Below, piece after piece: positions 43,886 through 53,294 of a stretch of 64,000 nucleotides of DNA. The position numbers and the translations under genes were made by a program. Source of the DNA: Clostridium rectalis (GTDB taxonomy: Bacteria; Bacillota; Clostridia; Clostridiales; Clostridiaceae); assembly GCF_900626095.1 (NCBI RefSeq), contig NZ_UYZZ01000008.1, positions 1 through 64,000 of the forward strand. Reading direction: 5' to 3'. A model generated the notes under the pieces. The model ran no database searches, was not told where the DNA came from, and saw only the letters and a program-made list of their open reading frames with translations. Each line of letters begins with the position of its first letter. Position 1 is the first letter of the stretch.

Positions 43886-45713
43886 AAGATGCTTTACTTG
43901 TAAATTGACTGTTATAAAGATCTGCATAAAATCCGCCTTTTTTAAGAAGCTCTTCATGATTTCCCTGTTCTATAACTTTTCCTTGATTCATAACAAGTAT
44001 TAAATCTGCATCCTTAATAGTGGATAATCTATGAGCGATAACAAAACTTGTTCTACCCTTCATTAAGTTACTCATTGCCTTTTGTATATAAACCTCTGTT
44101 CTTGTATCTATACTACTTGTAGCTTCATCTAAAATAAGAATTGATGGATCTGCAAGTATTGCCCTCGCAATAGTTAGAAGCTGCTTCTGACCTTGTGATA
44201 TATTAGAGGCTTCTTCGTTAAGTATTGTGTCATATCCATCTGGAAGAGTTCTTATAAAATGATCTGCATGAGCAGTTTTAGCTGCCATTATTATTTCTTC
44301 TTCTGTAGCTCCTTCTCTTCCATATCCTATATTTTCTTTTATAGTTCCATTAAATGACCAAGTATCCTGAAGTACCATTCCAAACATATTTCGTAGATTT
44401 TCTCTTTTCAAATTCCTTATATCTACGCCATCAATAGTTATCCTACCATTGTTAATTTCATAAAATCTCATTAAAAGATTTACTATAGTAGTTTTACCAG
44501 CTCCTGTAGGTCCTACAATAGCAATAGTTTGACCTTTTTTAACATCAATGTTCATATCTTCTATAAGATTTGTTCCTTCTTTATATCCAAAATTAACATT
44601 TTCAAACTTAACTTCTCCCAATGGCTTTTCTATAACCTTAGCATCTTTATCGTCAGGTATTATTTCCTCTTCATCCAAAACTTCAAATACACGCTCCGCT
44701 GAGGCAACGGTTGATTGTATAATATTTGCAATATTTGCAGTCTGATTTATAGGTTGTGAAAACTGTCTCATATATTGAATAAATGCTTGAATATCTCCTA
44801 CTTTAATACTTCCTTTTGTAGCTAAATACCCACCTGTAACACATACAGCCACATATCCTATATTATTTATAAAACTCATAAGTGGCATTATTAATCCAGA
44901 AATAAACTGTGCCTTCCATCCTGAATTATAAAGATCATTATTTACTTTTTTAAATCTATTGATAGATTTTTCTTCATATCCAAATGCTTTTACAACATTA
45001 TGTCCTGTATACATTTCTTCAATATGACCATTTAAGGTTCCCAAATATTTTTGTTGATCTGAAAAATATGTTTGAGATTTCTTTAAAATAGGTCTTATAA
45101 CAAACATAGCAACAGGTAATACTACAAGAGCAATAAGAGTCATTAATGGACTTATTGTAAGCATCATAATAAGTATACCTATAATAGTTACAATAGATGT
45201 TATTAATTGTGTTAAACTTTGCTGCAAAGTTGTGCTTATATTATCCATATCATTTGTAAATCTACTTAACGTGTCTCCGTGTGGATTTGAATCAAAATAT
45301 TTAAGTGGCATACGTGAAAGTTTATTTTCTAATTCCTTACGCATATCATATACTGTTCTTTGAGAAACTCCTGCCATTACATATTGTTGTATATAGCTAA
45401 AAGCAGCACTTACAATGTATAATACTATTAAAATTAAAACTATTTTACCTATATAATCAAAATCTATACTAGCTCCTGGAACACCTTTAAACTTCATTAC
45501 TAATCCTTCAAAAATCTTTGAAACAGCATTACCCATTATCTTAGGACTTGCAATACTAAAAGCTGTACTCAAAATAGCTGTAACTAAAACTATAAAAAGT
45601 TGTGATTTATATGGTGATATATATTTTAACAATCTTTTAAATGACCCTTTAAAATCTTTTGCTTTACTTCCAGGCATTGCTCCCGCTCCTGGACCTCTGT
45701 GTCCTCCACTCAT
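43884..45713 (-). CDS. heterodimeric ABC exporter, catalytic-site subunit (BmrD/TM288-like)
   Basis: A 609-residue half-transporter: Gly-rich N-terminus, six membrane helices (about 35-320), then an ATPase domain with Walker A GPTGAGKTT, signature ISQGQKQLLTIARAIL (non-consensus LSGGQ) and a complete Walker B ILILDEATS with catalytic Glu, followed by IAHRLS. This is the pattern of the subunit that supplies the intact Walker B in asymmetric exporters. Its start codon overlaps the stop of the partner gene by 4 nt. Probably exports drugs or lipophilic compounds. Confidence 0.88.
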   Translation of the reverse strand: MSGGHRGPGAGAMPGSKAKDFKGSFKRLLKYISPYKSQLFIVLVTAILSTAFSIASPKIMGNAVSKIFEGLVMKFKGVPGASIDFDYIGKIVLILIVLYIVSAAFSYIQQYVMAGVSQRTVYDMRKELENKLSRMPLKYFDSNPHGDTLSRFTNDMDNISTTLQQSLTQLITSIVTIIGILIMMLTISPLMTLIALVVLPVAMFVIRPILKKSQTYFSDQQKYLGTLNGHIEEMYTGHNVVKAFGYEEKSINRFKKVNNDLYNSGWKAQFISGLIMPLMSFINNIGYVAVCVTGGYLATKGSIKVGDIQAFIQYMRQFSQPINQTANIANIIQSTVASAERVFEVLDEEEIIPDDKDAKVIEKPLGEVKFENVNFGYKEGTNLIEDMNIDVKKGQTIAIVGPTGAGKTTIVNLLMRFYEINNGRITIDGVDIRNLKRENLRNMFGMVLQDTWSFNGTIKENIGYGREGATEEEIIMAAKTAHADHFIRTLPDGYDTILNEEASNISQGQKQLLTIARAILADPSILILDEATSSIDTRTEVYIQKAMSNLMKGRTSFVIAHRLSTIKDADLILVMNQGKVIEQGNHEELLKKGGFYADLYNSQFTSKAS

Positions 45714-47437
45714 GCTATCTCCTCCTCTGAAAGCTGTGATGAAACTATCTCCTTATACACCTTTGAACATTGTAAAAGTTCTTTATGAGTTCCAATACCA
45801 GCTATTTTTCCTTCGTCTAAAACTATTATTCTATCTGCATCCATTACTGTACTTACTCTTTGAGCTACTATAATAACAGTAGATTCTTTAGTTTCATCTT
45901 TTAATGCGGCCCTTAGCTTAGCATCGGTTTTAAAATCAAGAGCAGAAAAACTATCATCAAAAATATACACTTCTGGCTTTTTAACTATTGCTCTAGCAAT
46001 GGATAAACGTTGTTTTTGTCCTCCTGATACATTATTTCCTCCCTGAGCTATTACAGAATCATAACCATTTTTCATTTTAGAAATAAACTCATGAGCTTGT
46101 GCTATTTTTGCTGCATGTACTACTTCCTCATCTGTAGCCCCTTCTTTTCCATATCTTATGTTTTCTGCTACAGTTCCAGAGAAAAGTACTGCCTTTTGTG
46201 GAACTAAACTTATCTTTTTTCTTAAATCTTCTTGACTTAATTCTCTTATATCCACTCCATTTATAAGAATATTTCCCTTTTCTATATCATAAAAACGCGG
46301 TATAAGATTTATTAATGCAGATTTTCCAGCACCAGTACTTCCTATAATTGCAGTTGTTTCTCCTGGCCTAGTAACAAAGGAAATATCACTTAATACTGGC
46401 TCTTCTGCTCCTGGATATCTAAAGTTAACATTTTTAAATTCTAAATATCCTTTCTTATCATTTGCTTTCTTAGTATTTTTTTCATCATTTATTACAGGTT
46501 GTGTTTCTAAAACTTCATTTATTCTTTCTGCTGAAGCTGATGCACGAGGTATCAAAATAAATATAACTGAAACCATAACTACAGACATCATTACCTGTAT
46601 AGCATATTGTAAAAATGCCATTAAGTCTCCAACTTCCATAGCATTCAAGTCTATCCTCTTAGCTCCAAACCATATTATTCCAACAGACATAAAATTAAAA
46701 ATAAGCATAATAATTGGCATAAGTGTAGCCATTAATTTATTAACCTTTATAGATGTCTCCATTAAATCTTTACTTGATTCATCAAAACGTTGTTCTTCAT
46801 ACTTTGTACGATTGAAAGCACGAACTACCCTAATTCCTGTAAGTCCTTCTCTAACTACTCTATTTAATTTATCTATCTTAATTTGTATACTTTTAAATAG
46901 TGGAAGGGCTTTAAATCCTACGATACTAATAATTATTAGCAATACGGGAATAGTTATTAAAAAGGCTGAAGATAAAGGCACATCCTTTGATAATGCCATA
47001 AACAAGCCTCCAATACACATAATTGGTGCAACTACAGCTATTCTAAAAATCATAACCATTACCTGCTGAACCTGATTAATATCATTAGTAGTTCTTGTAA
47101 TAAGAGACGCTGTTCCAAGTTTATCAAATTCATTAAGAGAAAAGCCCTCTACGTGAGTAAACACTTTTTCACGCAAGTCCTTTGAAAACCCTACTGCAAC
47201 TTTAGAGGACACTAAACTTAATAATATAGCACAAATACTACCTGCTAGTGCTACAAGTAACATATATCCCCCTATTTTTAAAATATAATTTACATCTCCT
47301 TTTATAATTCCTGTATCAACTATTCTTGACATCAAATTAGGCAAATACAAATCTGCCATAACTTGCCCAAAAGCTAATAAAGCTATAACAACTAGTAATG
47401 TGGAATATTTTTTTAAATGCTTGAACAACTTAATCAT
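45710..47437 (-). CDS. heterodimeric ABC exporter, degenerate-site subunit (BmrC/TM287-like)
   Basis: A 575-residue half-transporter with six helices and an ATPase domain bearing Walker A GSTGAGKSA, canonical signature VSGGQKQRLSIARAIV, but a Walker B of VYIFDDSFSALD: Asp replaces the catalytic Glu. QRVS replaces the switch His region. This complements the partner subunit, as in BmrCD or TM287/288. Starts 29 nt after the marR gene. Confidence 0.88.
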   Translation of the reverse strand: MIKLFKHLKKYSTLLVVIALLAFGQVMADLYLPNLMSRIVDTGIIKGDVNYILKIGGYMLLVALAGSICAILLSLVSSKVAVGFSKDLREKVFTHVEGFSLNEFDKLGTASLITRTTNDINQVQQVMVMIFRIAVVAPIMCIGGLFMALSKDVPLSSAFLITIPVLLIIISIVGFKALPLFKSIQIKIDKLNRVVREGLTGIRVVRAFNRTKYEEQRFDESSKDLMETSIKVNKLMATLMPIIMLIFNFMSVGIIWFGAKRIDLNAMEVGDLMAFLQYAIQVMMSVVMVSVIFILIPRASASAERINEVLETQPVINDEKNTKKANDKKGYLEFKNVNFRYPGAEEPVLSDISFVTRPGETTAIIGSTGAGKSALINLIPRFYDIEKGNILINGVDIRELSQEDLRKKISLVPQKAVLFSGTVAENIRYGKEGATDEEVVHAAKIAQAHEFISKMKNGYDSVIAQGGNNVSGGQKQRLSIARAIVKKPEVYIFDDSFSALDFKTDAKLRAALKDETKESTVIIVAQRVSTVMDADRIIVLDEGKIAGIGTHKELLQCSKVYKEIVSSQLSEEEIA

Positions 47438-47466
47438 ATTTTCAACTCCATTCCTTTTAAATTATA

Positions 47467-47922
47467 TTACTTTGTCTCTTTACAATCACTAGAATCTTTC
47501 AATAGATTATCTTTTATTTGCATAAAAAATCTACGAAGAAGAAGCTTCTCCTCTAAGGTAAAATTATTAAAACAAACATTATCAATATTTTCTATAACCT
47601 TTTTAACTTCTTTGATAGTTTCCCTTCCTTTATCCGTAATATACACTCTTATTACACGTTGATCTTGTTCATCCTGTATTCTCTTTATAAAACCTGATTT
47701 TTCCATTCTCTTCAACATTACTGTAGCAGTGGCAGGCTTTATATTCATTTTAGTTGCCAATTCTTTTTGACTCTGCCCATCTTTTTTATTTAATATAAAT
47801 AATACAGGTGGTTGCCCTGGATAAAGTCCTAACTTATCAAGTAGTTTTTGAATACTATGATAATGTAGTCTTATTACATCCCCAAATACAAAATATAATG
47901 AATCACGTTCACAACAGCTCAT
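47467..47922 (-). CDS. MarR-family regulator of the ABC exporter operon
   Basis: A 151-residue MarR protein with the winged helix at about 45-110 (SQKELATKMNIKPATATVML then GFIKRIQDEQDQRVIRVYIT). N-terminal Cys3 and Cys4 might serve redox sensing, which is speculative. First gene of the operon; the promoter and a palindromic operator immediately upstream point to autoregulation. AGGGAAGAG precedes the ATG. Confidence 0.88.
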   Translation of the reverse strand: MSCCERDSLYFVFGDVIRLHYHSIQKLLDKLGLYPGQPPVLFILNKKDGQSQKELATKMNIKPATATVMLKRMEKSGFIKRIQDEQDQRVIRVYITDKGRETIKEVKKVIENIDNVCFNNFTLEEKLLLRRFFMQIKDNLLKDSSDCKETK

Positions 47923-47938
47923 CTCTTCCCTCCATTGA

Positions 47939-47950
47939 TTAGTTGACTAA
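47939..47950 (-). promoter_or_regulatory. candidate MarR operator
   Basis: TTAGTTGACTAA, a palindrome with 5-bp arms, lies between the -10 box and the marR ribosome binding site, where binding would block transcription. Confidence 0.5.
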
Positions 47951-47958
47951 GTATTTTT

Positions 47959-47987
47959 ATATTACCACTAAGTTTTTTTTCGGTCAA
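47959..47987 (-). promoter_or_regulatory. sigma-A promoter of the marR-ABC operon
   Basis: TTGACC and TAATAT, 17 nt apart on the minus strand, about 40 nt upstream of the marR ATG. Confidence 0.7.
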
Positions 47988-48290
47988 TATACTTTTCAAA
48001 ATGTTAATAATTTAATTTTTAACATTGATTTTACAGGATTTTACTAGTTTTTAATTATACGTTTACAATTTGAAAATTTAAAATTATGTTTATATCATAT
48101 TGAATATAATTAGTAGGCTAACTTTATTTTTTATAAAAATTATACATTATTTCTATAATATATAAAATTCAAATTAAAATGGCTATAAGATTTATTATTA
48201 ACAAGAAAGTTTTAGATACGTACCTTTACTTTAAAATTTCACCTGTAATAAAAAGATATTTTTCATCAATTTAAAAACAATATAAATAAA
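47988..48290. other. intergenic region, nothing recognised
   Basis: AT-rich spacer between the marR promoter and the terminator of the CWB2 gene. No ORF with a ribosome binding site and no stable hairpin was seen. Confidence 0.4.
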
Positions 48291-48324
48291 ACATGAGAAG
48301 AAAGTATTATCTTTCTTCTCATGT
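48291..48324 (-). terminator. intrinsic terminator of the CWB2 gene
   Basis: ACATGAGAAGAAAG pairs perfectly with CTTTCTTCTCATGT (14 bp, 6-nt loop) and is followed on the minus strand by TTTTATTT. Confidence 0.9.
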
Positions 48325-48329
48325 TGCTT

Positions 48330-49490
48330 CTATTTATCTATTCCATTTAATATATTTTCTCTTCCATCGGGACAAACTTCCTTTCCCCCTACATAATACA
48401 CTTTTAAAACATCCTTATATGTATCTTTATATACCTTTTCTATTTCAGAGGCATCCTCATATCCAGCCTTTCTCATATCTCTATTAACAAATACTATAGG
48501 TATAGATTTCTTAGCTGCTAATGCAGACACAGATAAACTATCAGCAAAAGTGTCTCCATTTACAATAACACAGCTTTTTTCTTTATTATAAACTTCATTT
48601 TTATTTGAACCTACAATAATATCCTTAATTTCTCTGTTAACTATACCATTAACTTTATAAGGATCTTTTTCACCATAACCGTTTGACAATGGTTTTACTT
48701 TACCATTTAAAGTTTTCTCTAATAGATTTATACCTTCAATACCTCGGTTATTTTTTACTCTATTAATAAAAAATTTATCTAAATAAACAGAATATGAATC
48801 CTGTCCCTTACTTTCCCAAAACTTACGTGATTCACTTAACTTATCAGAAATGTCTTCAAAAGTGGAATTAGTTGCATAATCTGAATCCACTAAAAACATA
48901 GGATTTACATATTCATTATCACCCAATGGATTTTTACCTGTAGAGTCATATACTATAGTATCTACTGCACAAGCTAATGCTTGATTATAATCATTACCAT
49001 TAACTATCTTAGGTCTATACCCGTACTTTTCTTTAGGTATATACTCCATTATTTTTCTATTGGTCTCATATCTGTCTTTACCACCAATACGAGTAACTTT
49101 ATATCGCAAATCCTGTATTTTATACTCTAAACTAGGTGATATTATTCCACCCCCTCCAACTATTATTATATGTTTGAGGTCTTTCATTTCTTTTAGTCTT
49201 GCCTTTGTTCTCCAATCAAATTTCATTGCATCTAAAAGTAAAATTGGGGCATTTTTATATGCAGCCAAAGGTGCTGCAGCCATAGCATCCGCCCAAGCTC
49301 TATTTGAGCATAATAGTACAGTTTCCACTTTATTGTCTTTTTCAAATTCTTTAGAAACCTCTATTGCAGTTTCAACTCTATCTCTTCCTCCAAGTCTTAC
49401 CCTTTCTTGTATATTAGCTGCAGATACAGTTGCTACATTAGTTACTAAAATTACTCCAACTATAATTGTTTTAATCAGTGATTTCTTCAT
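48330..49490 (-). CDS. cell-wall-binding protein with CWB2 repeats
   Basis: A 386-residue exported protein: signal peptide (1-24, cut near VSA-AN) and cell-wall-binding repeat 2 modules that hold clostridial surface proteins to anionic wall polymers. Repeat landmarks are RLGGRDRVETA near 32, ALAAYKNAPILL and IIVGGGGIIS, then RIGGKDRYETN near 139, and a last module with NGDTFADSLSVSALAAKK and VYYVGGKEVC near the C-terminus. No catalytic domain is attached; the middle (about 160-300) is poorly conserved. Probably a wall or S-layer-associated structural protein. Stand-alone gene; AGGAAGG precedes the ATG. Confidence 0.87.
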   Translation of the reverse strand: MKKSLIKTIIVGVILVTNVATVSAANIQERVRLGGRDRVETAIEVSKEFEKDNKVETVLLCSNRAWADAMAAAPLAAYKNAPILLLDAMKFDWRTKARLKEMKDLKHIIIVGGGGIISPSLEYKIQDLRYKVTRIGGKDRYETNRKIMEYIPKEKYGYRPKIVNGNDYNQALACAVDTIVYDSTGKNPLGDNEYVNPMFLVDSDYATNSTFEDISDKLSESRKFWESKGQDSYSVYLDKFFINRVKNNRGIEGINLLEKTLNGKVKPLSNGYGEKDPYKVNGIVNREIKDIIVGSNKNEVYNKEKSCVIVNGDTFADSLSVSALAAKKSIPIVFVNRDMRKAGYEDASEIEKVYKDTYKDVLKVYYVGGKEVCPDGRENILNGIDK

Positions 49491-49746
49491 ATTCTTTACC
49501 TTCCTAATCTTATTTTGTTATTTTTTATACATTTTTACTTATACTTTTACATTATAACATATTTTATAACAAAATTTATTATAATTAGCAAATAATTCAA
49601 TGGAAATTTTAAAAAATATGTGTTAGCTCACTATAATAAACTTATTTCATTAATATTTTAAAATTGCTCTTAAATATAAAAAAATATATGCTAAACTATT
49701 AATATAAATACTTATTATACTTATGTATAATTTTATAAACAACTAC

Positions 49747-49796
49747 AAAAGAGCTGCCTTAAATAACTTTTAAATTATTTTTAGGCAGCCCCTTTT
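49747..49796 (-). terminator. intrinsic terminator of the cvfB-like unit
   Basis: GCTGCCTTAAATAA pairs with TTATTTTTAGGCAGC almost fully, flanked by AAAAGAG and CCCCTTTT. It lies 15 nt after the small ORF stop codon; the rest of 49491-49746 holds nothing but the CWB2 promoter region. Confidence 0.75.
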
Positions 49797-49810
49797 AAAT
49801 CTAATTAATT

Positions 49811-49969
49811 TTATTTGTCAAACAATCCACCTGTTTTTTTATTACTTCTATTAGCCTTTCTGCACCCGCCTATAGATTTTATGGCTCTTTTATTAGACCC
49901 TTGTTGCGAACTTTTCATCTTTTTTTGCTCTATAATTTTCTTCATCATTTCAATATTTTTGTCTAACAT
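49811..49969 (-). CDS. small basic protein, 52 residues
   Basis: ATG 49969 has GGAG 9 nt upstream (overlapping the end of the cvfB-like gene) and opens a 52-residue frame: Lys/Met-rich helical N-terminus (MLDKNIEMMKKIIEQKKMK), then a basic tail with IGGCRKANRS and ending GGLFDK. Very basic with one Cys. It is co-transcribed with the S1-domain protein and followed by a terminator. The basic composition would suit nucleic acid or ribosome binding. Family not recognised. Confidence 0.7.
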   Translation of the reverse strand: MLDKNIEMMKKIIEQKKMKSSQQGSNKRAIKSIGGCRKANRSNKKTGGLFDK

Positions 49970-49989
49970 GTTTTAATACTCCATTTCAT

Positions 49990-50835
49990 TTACTTTCTAA
50001 TCAATCTTGTTCCCTCGTCATCTTGCTTTATTAATCCCTTTTTCATCAGTCCACCTAAAGCTCTTTTAAAATAATTCTTACTTTCATGAAAAACTTCTTT
50101 AATATCCTCAGGAGAGGATTTATCATTAAATGGCATAAAATCATTGTTTGTATTTAAATATTTTAAAATTTCATCTTGAAGTTTACTTCTTTCTTCTGAT
50201 GCTTTGGCTCTTGGTGTAAGTCCTAGTGTACCATCTTCATATATTTTTTTTACATTTAATTTTAAAATATCACCTATATTAACTTGTGTAAAATATTCAT
50301 TTTTAAGCATTATAGCTTTATATTTACCATCTACAGCTAAAGCTACATTTTCGCTTCTATAAAAATCATATACAATGGCATTTACTTCATCTGAAACCTT
50401 ATATTCTTCACTGATTTCAAGTTCAGGTTCTATATTAGTAGTTGCAGCTAGCCTATTAGTTTTATCTACATACACATAAAATAAGTATTTTGCTCCTTCC
50501 ACAAGAGTATATCTTTGCTCTTTTAGTGGAACAAATAAATCTCTTTCAAGCCCAATATCTAAAAAAGCTCCTATTCTAGTATTAGACAATACTTTTAAAT
50601 AAGCTATATCAGAAACTTTAGCTAAAGGCTCTTTTAACGTAGCAATAAGTCTATCCTTTGAGTCTCTATATATAAATGCATTTACAATTTGACCTTCTTC
50701 TAGTTCTTTATCTAAGCAATTCCCATATGGAAGCAATATGTCATCGCTAGTATTTCCTGTTTGTACATCTAAAAAGTATCCTGGAGCACCCTTTCTAGCT
50801 ATTTTTAGTTCATTAAAATCTCCTAATTTAATCAA
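49990..50835 (-). CDS. cvfB: CvfB-like S1-domain RNA-binding protein
   Basis: A 281-residue protein matching CvfB/YitL in length and layout: three S1-type beta-barrel modules (about 1-65, 70-140, 145-215; NTRIGAFLDIGLERDLFVP marks the second) and a C-terminal winged helix (about 225-281, RALGGLMKKGLIKQDDEGTRLI). The family binds RNA; in Staphylococcus aureus CvfB affects virulence gene expression. TTG start with GGAGGG 9 nt upstream. Followed by the small basic protein gene in the same transcript. Confidence 0.88.
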   Translation of the reverse strand: MIKLGDFNELKIARKGAPGYFLDVQTGNTSDDILLPYGNCLDKELEEGQIVNAFIYRDSKDRLIATLKEPLAKVSDIAYLKVLSNTRIGAFLDIGLERDLFVPLKEQRYTLVEGAKYLFYVYVDKTNRLAATTNIEPELEISEEYKVSDEVNAIVYDFYRSENVALAVDGKYKAIMLKNEYFTQVNIGDILKLNVKKIYEDGTLGLTPRAKASEERSKLQDEILKYLNTNNDFMPFNDKSSPEDIKEVFHESKNYFKRALGGLMKKGLIKQDDEGTRLIRK

Positions 50836-50888
50836 TTAATTTTCCCTCCGTATTTTAGTTCTTTTATAAAAAGTTAATACTTTCAAAT

Positions 50889-52045
50889 TTACTTTATTAA
50901 AGCTTTCTTTATATTAATATTTTTATTTATACTATGAAAATATATAACCACAAATAATAATGAAAGTAAACTTAGCAAACCGCATAATATAAAACTATAT
51001 TTTAAAGATATAGTAGCAGTTTTTCCCACTATAGCATATGTCATTGAAGATATTATATCTGTTATCATAGCATACATAGATAAAATAGTAGCTCTATCCT
51101 TTGTGAAAATGGATTTATTTTGTACATCCAAACTTAAAGGTTGACAAATAGCAAAAGAAGCTTCAATTAAAACAATTAAAAATATACATATGATCTTAGA
51201 CGTAACATAAGCTAATAAAAAACAACTAACAGTTATGCTAACTATTAGAATAATAAAGCTTCTTTTCTTTCCTAATTTTTCACTTATAACATATGCTCTT
51301 ACAGATATTAAGCATATTATTTGCATTAAAGCAGTCAAAAATCCGAAATTTTTTATATTTATGCCTACCATTAATTTAAAAATATACATATAGAATGTGT
51401 AGCCTCACTTATTAATGCCATGGACACAATAAAAGGAACTATATTCTTATTGCTTATCAATGTGTAAAAACTATTTCTTATACTAACATCTTTTTTATCA
51501 TAATCTACATCTTCTATAAAAAAGACTAATACTAGTGCTAATGTATAAGATAGTATTGTATAAAAAATTGTAGCATCTAAAGATATTCTTATGATATAAG
51601 TTGATAATAAAGAAGCAATAAAGAAGCCTGCCACATTGGAAGCATTATATTTACTAAACGCTTTTTCTGAGTATTTATCCCCTATAGATAAATATATTAG
51701 TGCAGAATCACGCCCAGATATTCCAGCTAAAGCCATAGAAGATATTATTGCCTCAAGTAAAAATAAATAAAACCCATAAGCCTTATAAAAAATTATTTTC
51801 GATAATAGAAATAAAATATATGATGTAATTAAAGTTTTCTTATATCCAAATTTATCTGCAAAATATCCCCAAGGAATTTCAAATAATAGCATTGCTATAG
51901 TAAAAATTGATTCCAATATAAAAATCTCATATATACTTAAGCCCCTATGCTGCCTAATAATAGTAGCTATGGAACCATAAAAAATAAGTCCTGTTAAAAA
52001 TGTTATACCACACATTATAGTTAGATTTTTTCTATAAATATTCAA
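50889..52045 (-). pseudogene. MFS exporter gene broken by one frameshift
   Basis: Two frames together make one roughly 390-residue, 12-helix MFS transporter. The first (from TTG 52045, GGAGGTG 8 nt upstream) covers the N-terminal half with FEIPWGYFADKFGYKK (motif A) and ends at a stop near 51374. The second continues in the next frame with KLMVGINIKNFGFLTALMQ to 50889. Adding one base in the A5 run at 51377-51381 restores a continuous protein. It may be a true loss, a slippage-prone switch or a sequencing error. The gene sits behind a leader peptide and terminator, so it was inducible. Confidence 0.75.
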
Positions 52046-52080
52046 TTTAGTACACCTCCAAAATTTAAATATCACAAAAA

Positions 52081-52110
52081 ACCTTATTTAAAAGGCTTTT
52101 TTAAATAGGT
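52081..52110 (-). terminator. attenuator upstream of the MFS gene
   Basis: On the minus strand ACCTATTTAAAA pairs with TTTTAAATAAGGT (one bulge) around loop AAGCC, followed by six U. It lies after a 4-codon leader ORF and about 35 nt before the MFS start. Confidence 0.75.
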
Positions 52111-52113
52111 ATA

Positions 52114-52128
52114 CTAAATATCTGCCAT
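52114..52128 (-). CDS. 4-codon leader peptide MADI
   Basis: A full-strength ribosome binding site (AGGAGGAG, 52134-52141) lies 5 nt before ATG 52128, which opens M-A-D-I-stop. The stop codon is 3 nt before the terminator stem. This spacing is as expected for ribosome-mediated attenuation of a drug-resistance gene. Confidence 0.55.
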   Translation of the reverse strand: MADI

Positions 52129-52343
52129 GAAAACTCCTCCTATTTTAATGTTGATATAAAATAATAATATCATAGTTTCTAAACAAAAATCTACTTAATT
52201 TATTTATAGGTTGAAACCTCTCTTATTTATATAGTAAAATATTTTTAAATATATAAAAATTTACATATTTAAATTTGTTATAAAAATATTAAGATATATT
52301 TAATTTTTTTAAATTCAGTATGATTTTAAGGAGTGATTTTTTT

Positions 52344-52877
52344 TTGGATAGATATGTTATAGTTTGTTTGCTTAAAGGTGAAATACTTAAATTCCATAAC
52401 AGTTTAGTGGAAGACATTTGTCTTAATTTTAAAGTTAAAAGACAGAAACTTCCTGCTCACTTTACCATAAAAGCTCCTTTTGAAACTGACAAAATAAACC
52501 AAATAGAATTAATATTAGAAAAATTTATGTTAGATAAATATAAAGAAAAAATCTTAGTAAATGGTTTTAATCACTTTAGATCAGATGTAGTTTTTATGAA
52601 GGTATCTTTATGTGATAAAGCTTTAGATATTCATGATAGCTTTATTAAAGAACTTAAAAAAATATCTTGGTTAACTTGGAAAAATCATGAAGGTGAAAGT
52701 AATAATAAGATATTTCATTGTACTTTAGTAAGTGGTTTAAAAGATAATAAATTTTATCCAATATGGGAGTATGTTAACAACTATACTGCAAATTTTCATA
52801 GTTATTTTGATAATATATCTATATTAAAATGGGAAGATAGAAAATGGGTAACCTATAAACAATTTTATTTTAAATAA
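52344..52877 (+). CDS. 2H phosphoesterase / RNA ligase-like protein
   Basis: About 177 residues with the two HxT motifs that define the 2H superfamily: AHFTIKAPFE (about 38-47) and FHCTLVSG (about 129-136), the length and spacing of YjcG-type proteins. Members act on cyclic phosphodiester RNA ends or nucleotides; the substrate here is unknown. A longer frame begins at ATG 52320, but AAGGAGTGAT lies inside it and points to TTG 52344. Monocistronic. Confidence 0.75.
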   Translation: MDRYVIVCLLKGEILKFHNSLVEDICLNFKVKRQKLPAHFTIKAPFETDKINQIELILEKFMLDKYKEKILVNGFNHFRSDVVFMKVSLCDKALDIHDSFIKELKKISWLTWKNHEGESNNKIFHCTLVSGLKDNKFYPIWEYVNNYTANFHSYFDNISILKWEDRKWVTYKQFYFK

Positions 52878-53294
52878 TATAAGTAAATTTTTATTAAGTA
52901 AACTTAAGACATCTTTATAAAAAATGAATATTACTATAATAGCCTTATTTTTTTACTATTAATCTATTTTAAGTGTAAAAAAGATATTATAAAAAGTCTA
53001 TTTGTTTTTAAAGTGAAAAACTTGCAAGATAAAAGAGATAACAATAAGTCTTCTCTTCTGTTTATCTGGTTTTATAGTTAGCCAATTATAAAATTTATCA
53101 GATACTAAAAAAGTTTTTAAGGGCAATAACCTATTTAAGTTATTGTTCTTTTTTTATTTTAATATTATATCTTTTAAAATCTTTAGATTCATTTTTTTAT
53201 CTTTTAAACAAAAATATTAAGTATTATTTTTAATGAACCAAACAAGTAAAATCTATATCTATATAAGTGAACAAAGAAATTAGGGAGGTTTAAT
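52878..53294 (+). other. intergenic region with hairpins, possible ncRNA
   Basis: No ORF with a ribosome binding site. It holds a hairpin at 53027-53067 (AGATAAA with TTTATCT, continued by AGAGA with TCTCT) and, after about 50 nt, a good terminator. This could be the far 3' end of the preceding transcript, a small RNA or a leader of the sigma factor gene. No known riboswitch class was recognised. Confidence 0.3.
53119..53156 (+). terminator. intrinsic terminator upstream of the sigma factor gene
   Basis: AAGGGCAATAAC pairs with GTTATTGTTCTT (12 bp with two G-U pairs, 8-nt loop), followed by a run of U on the plus strand. Confidence 0.75.
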
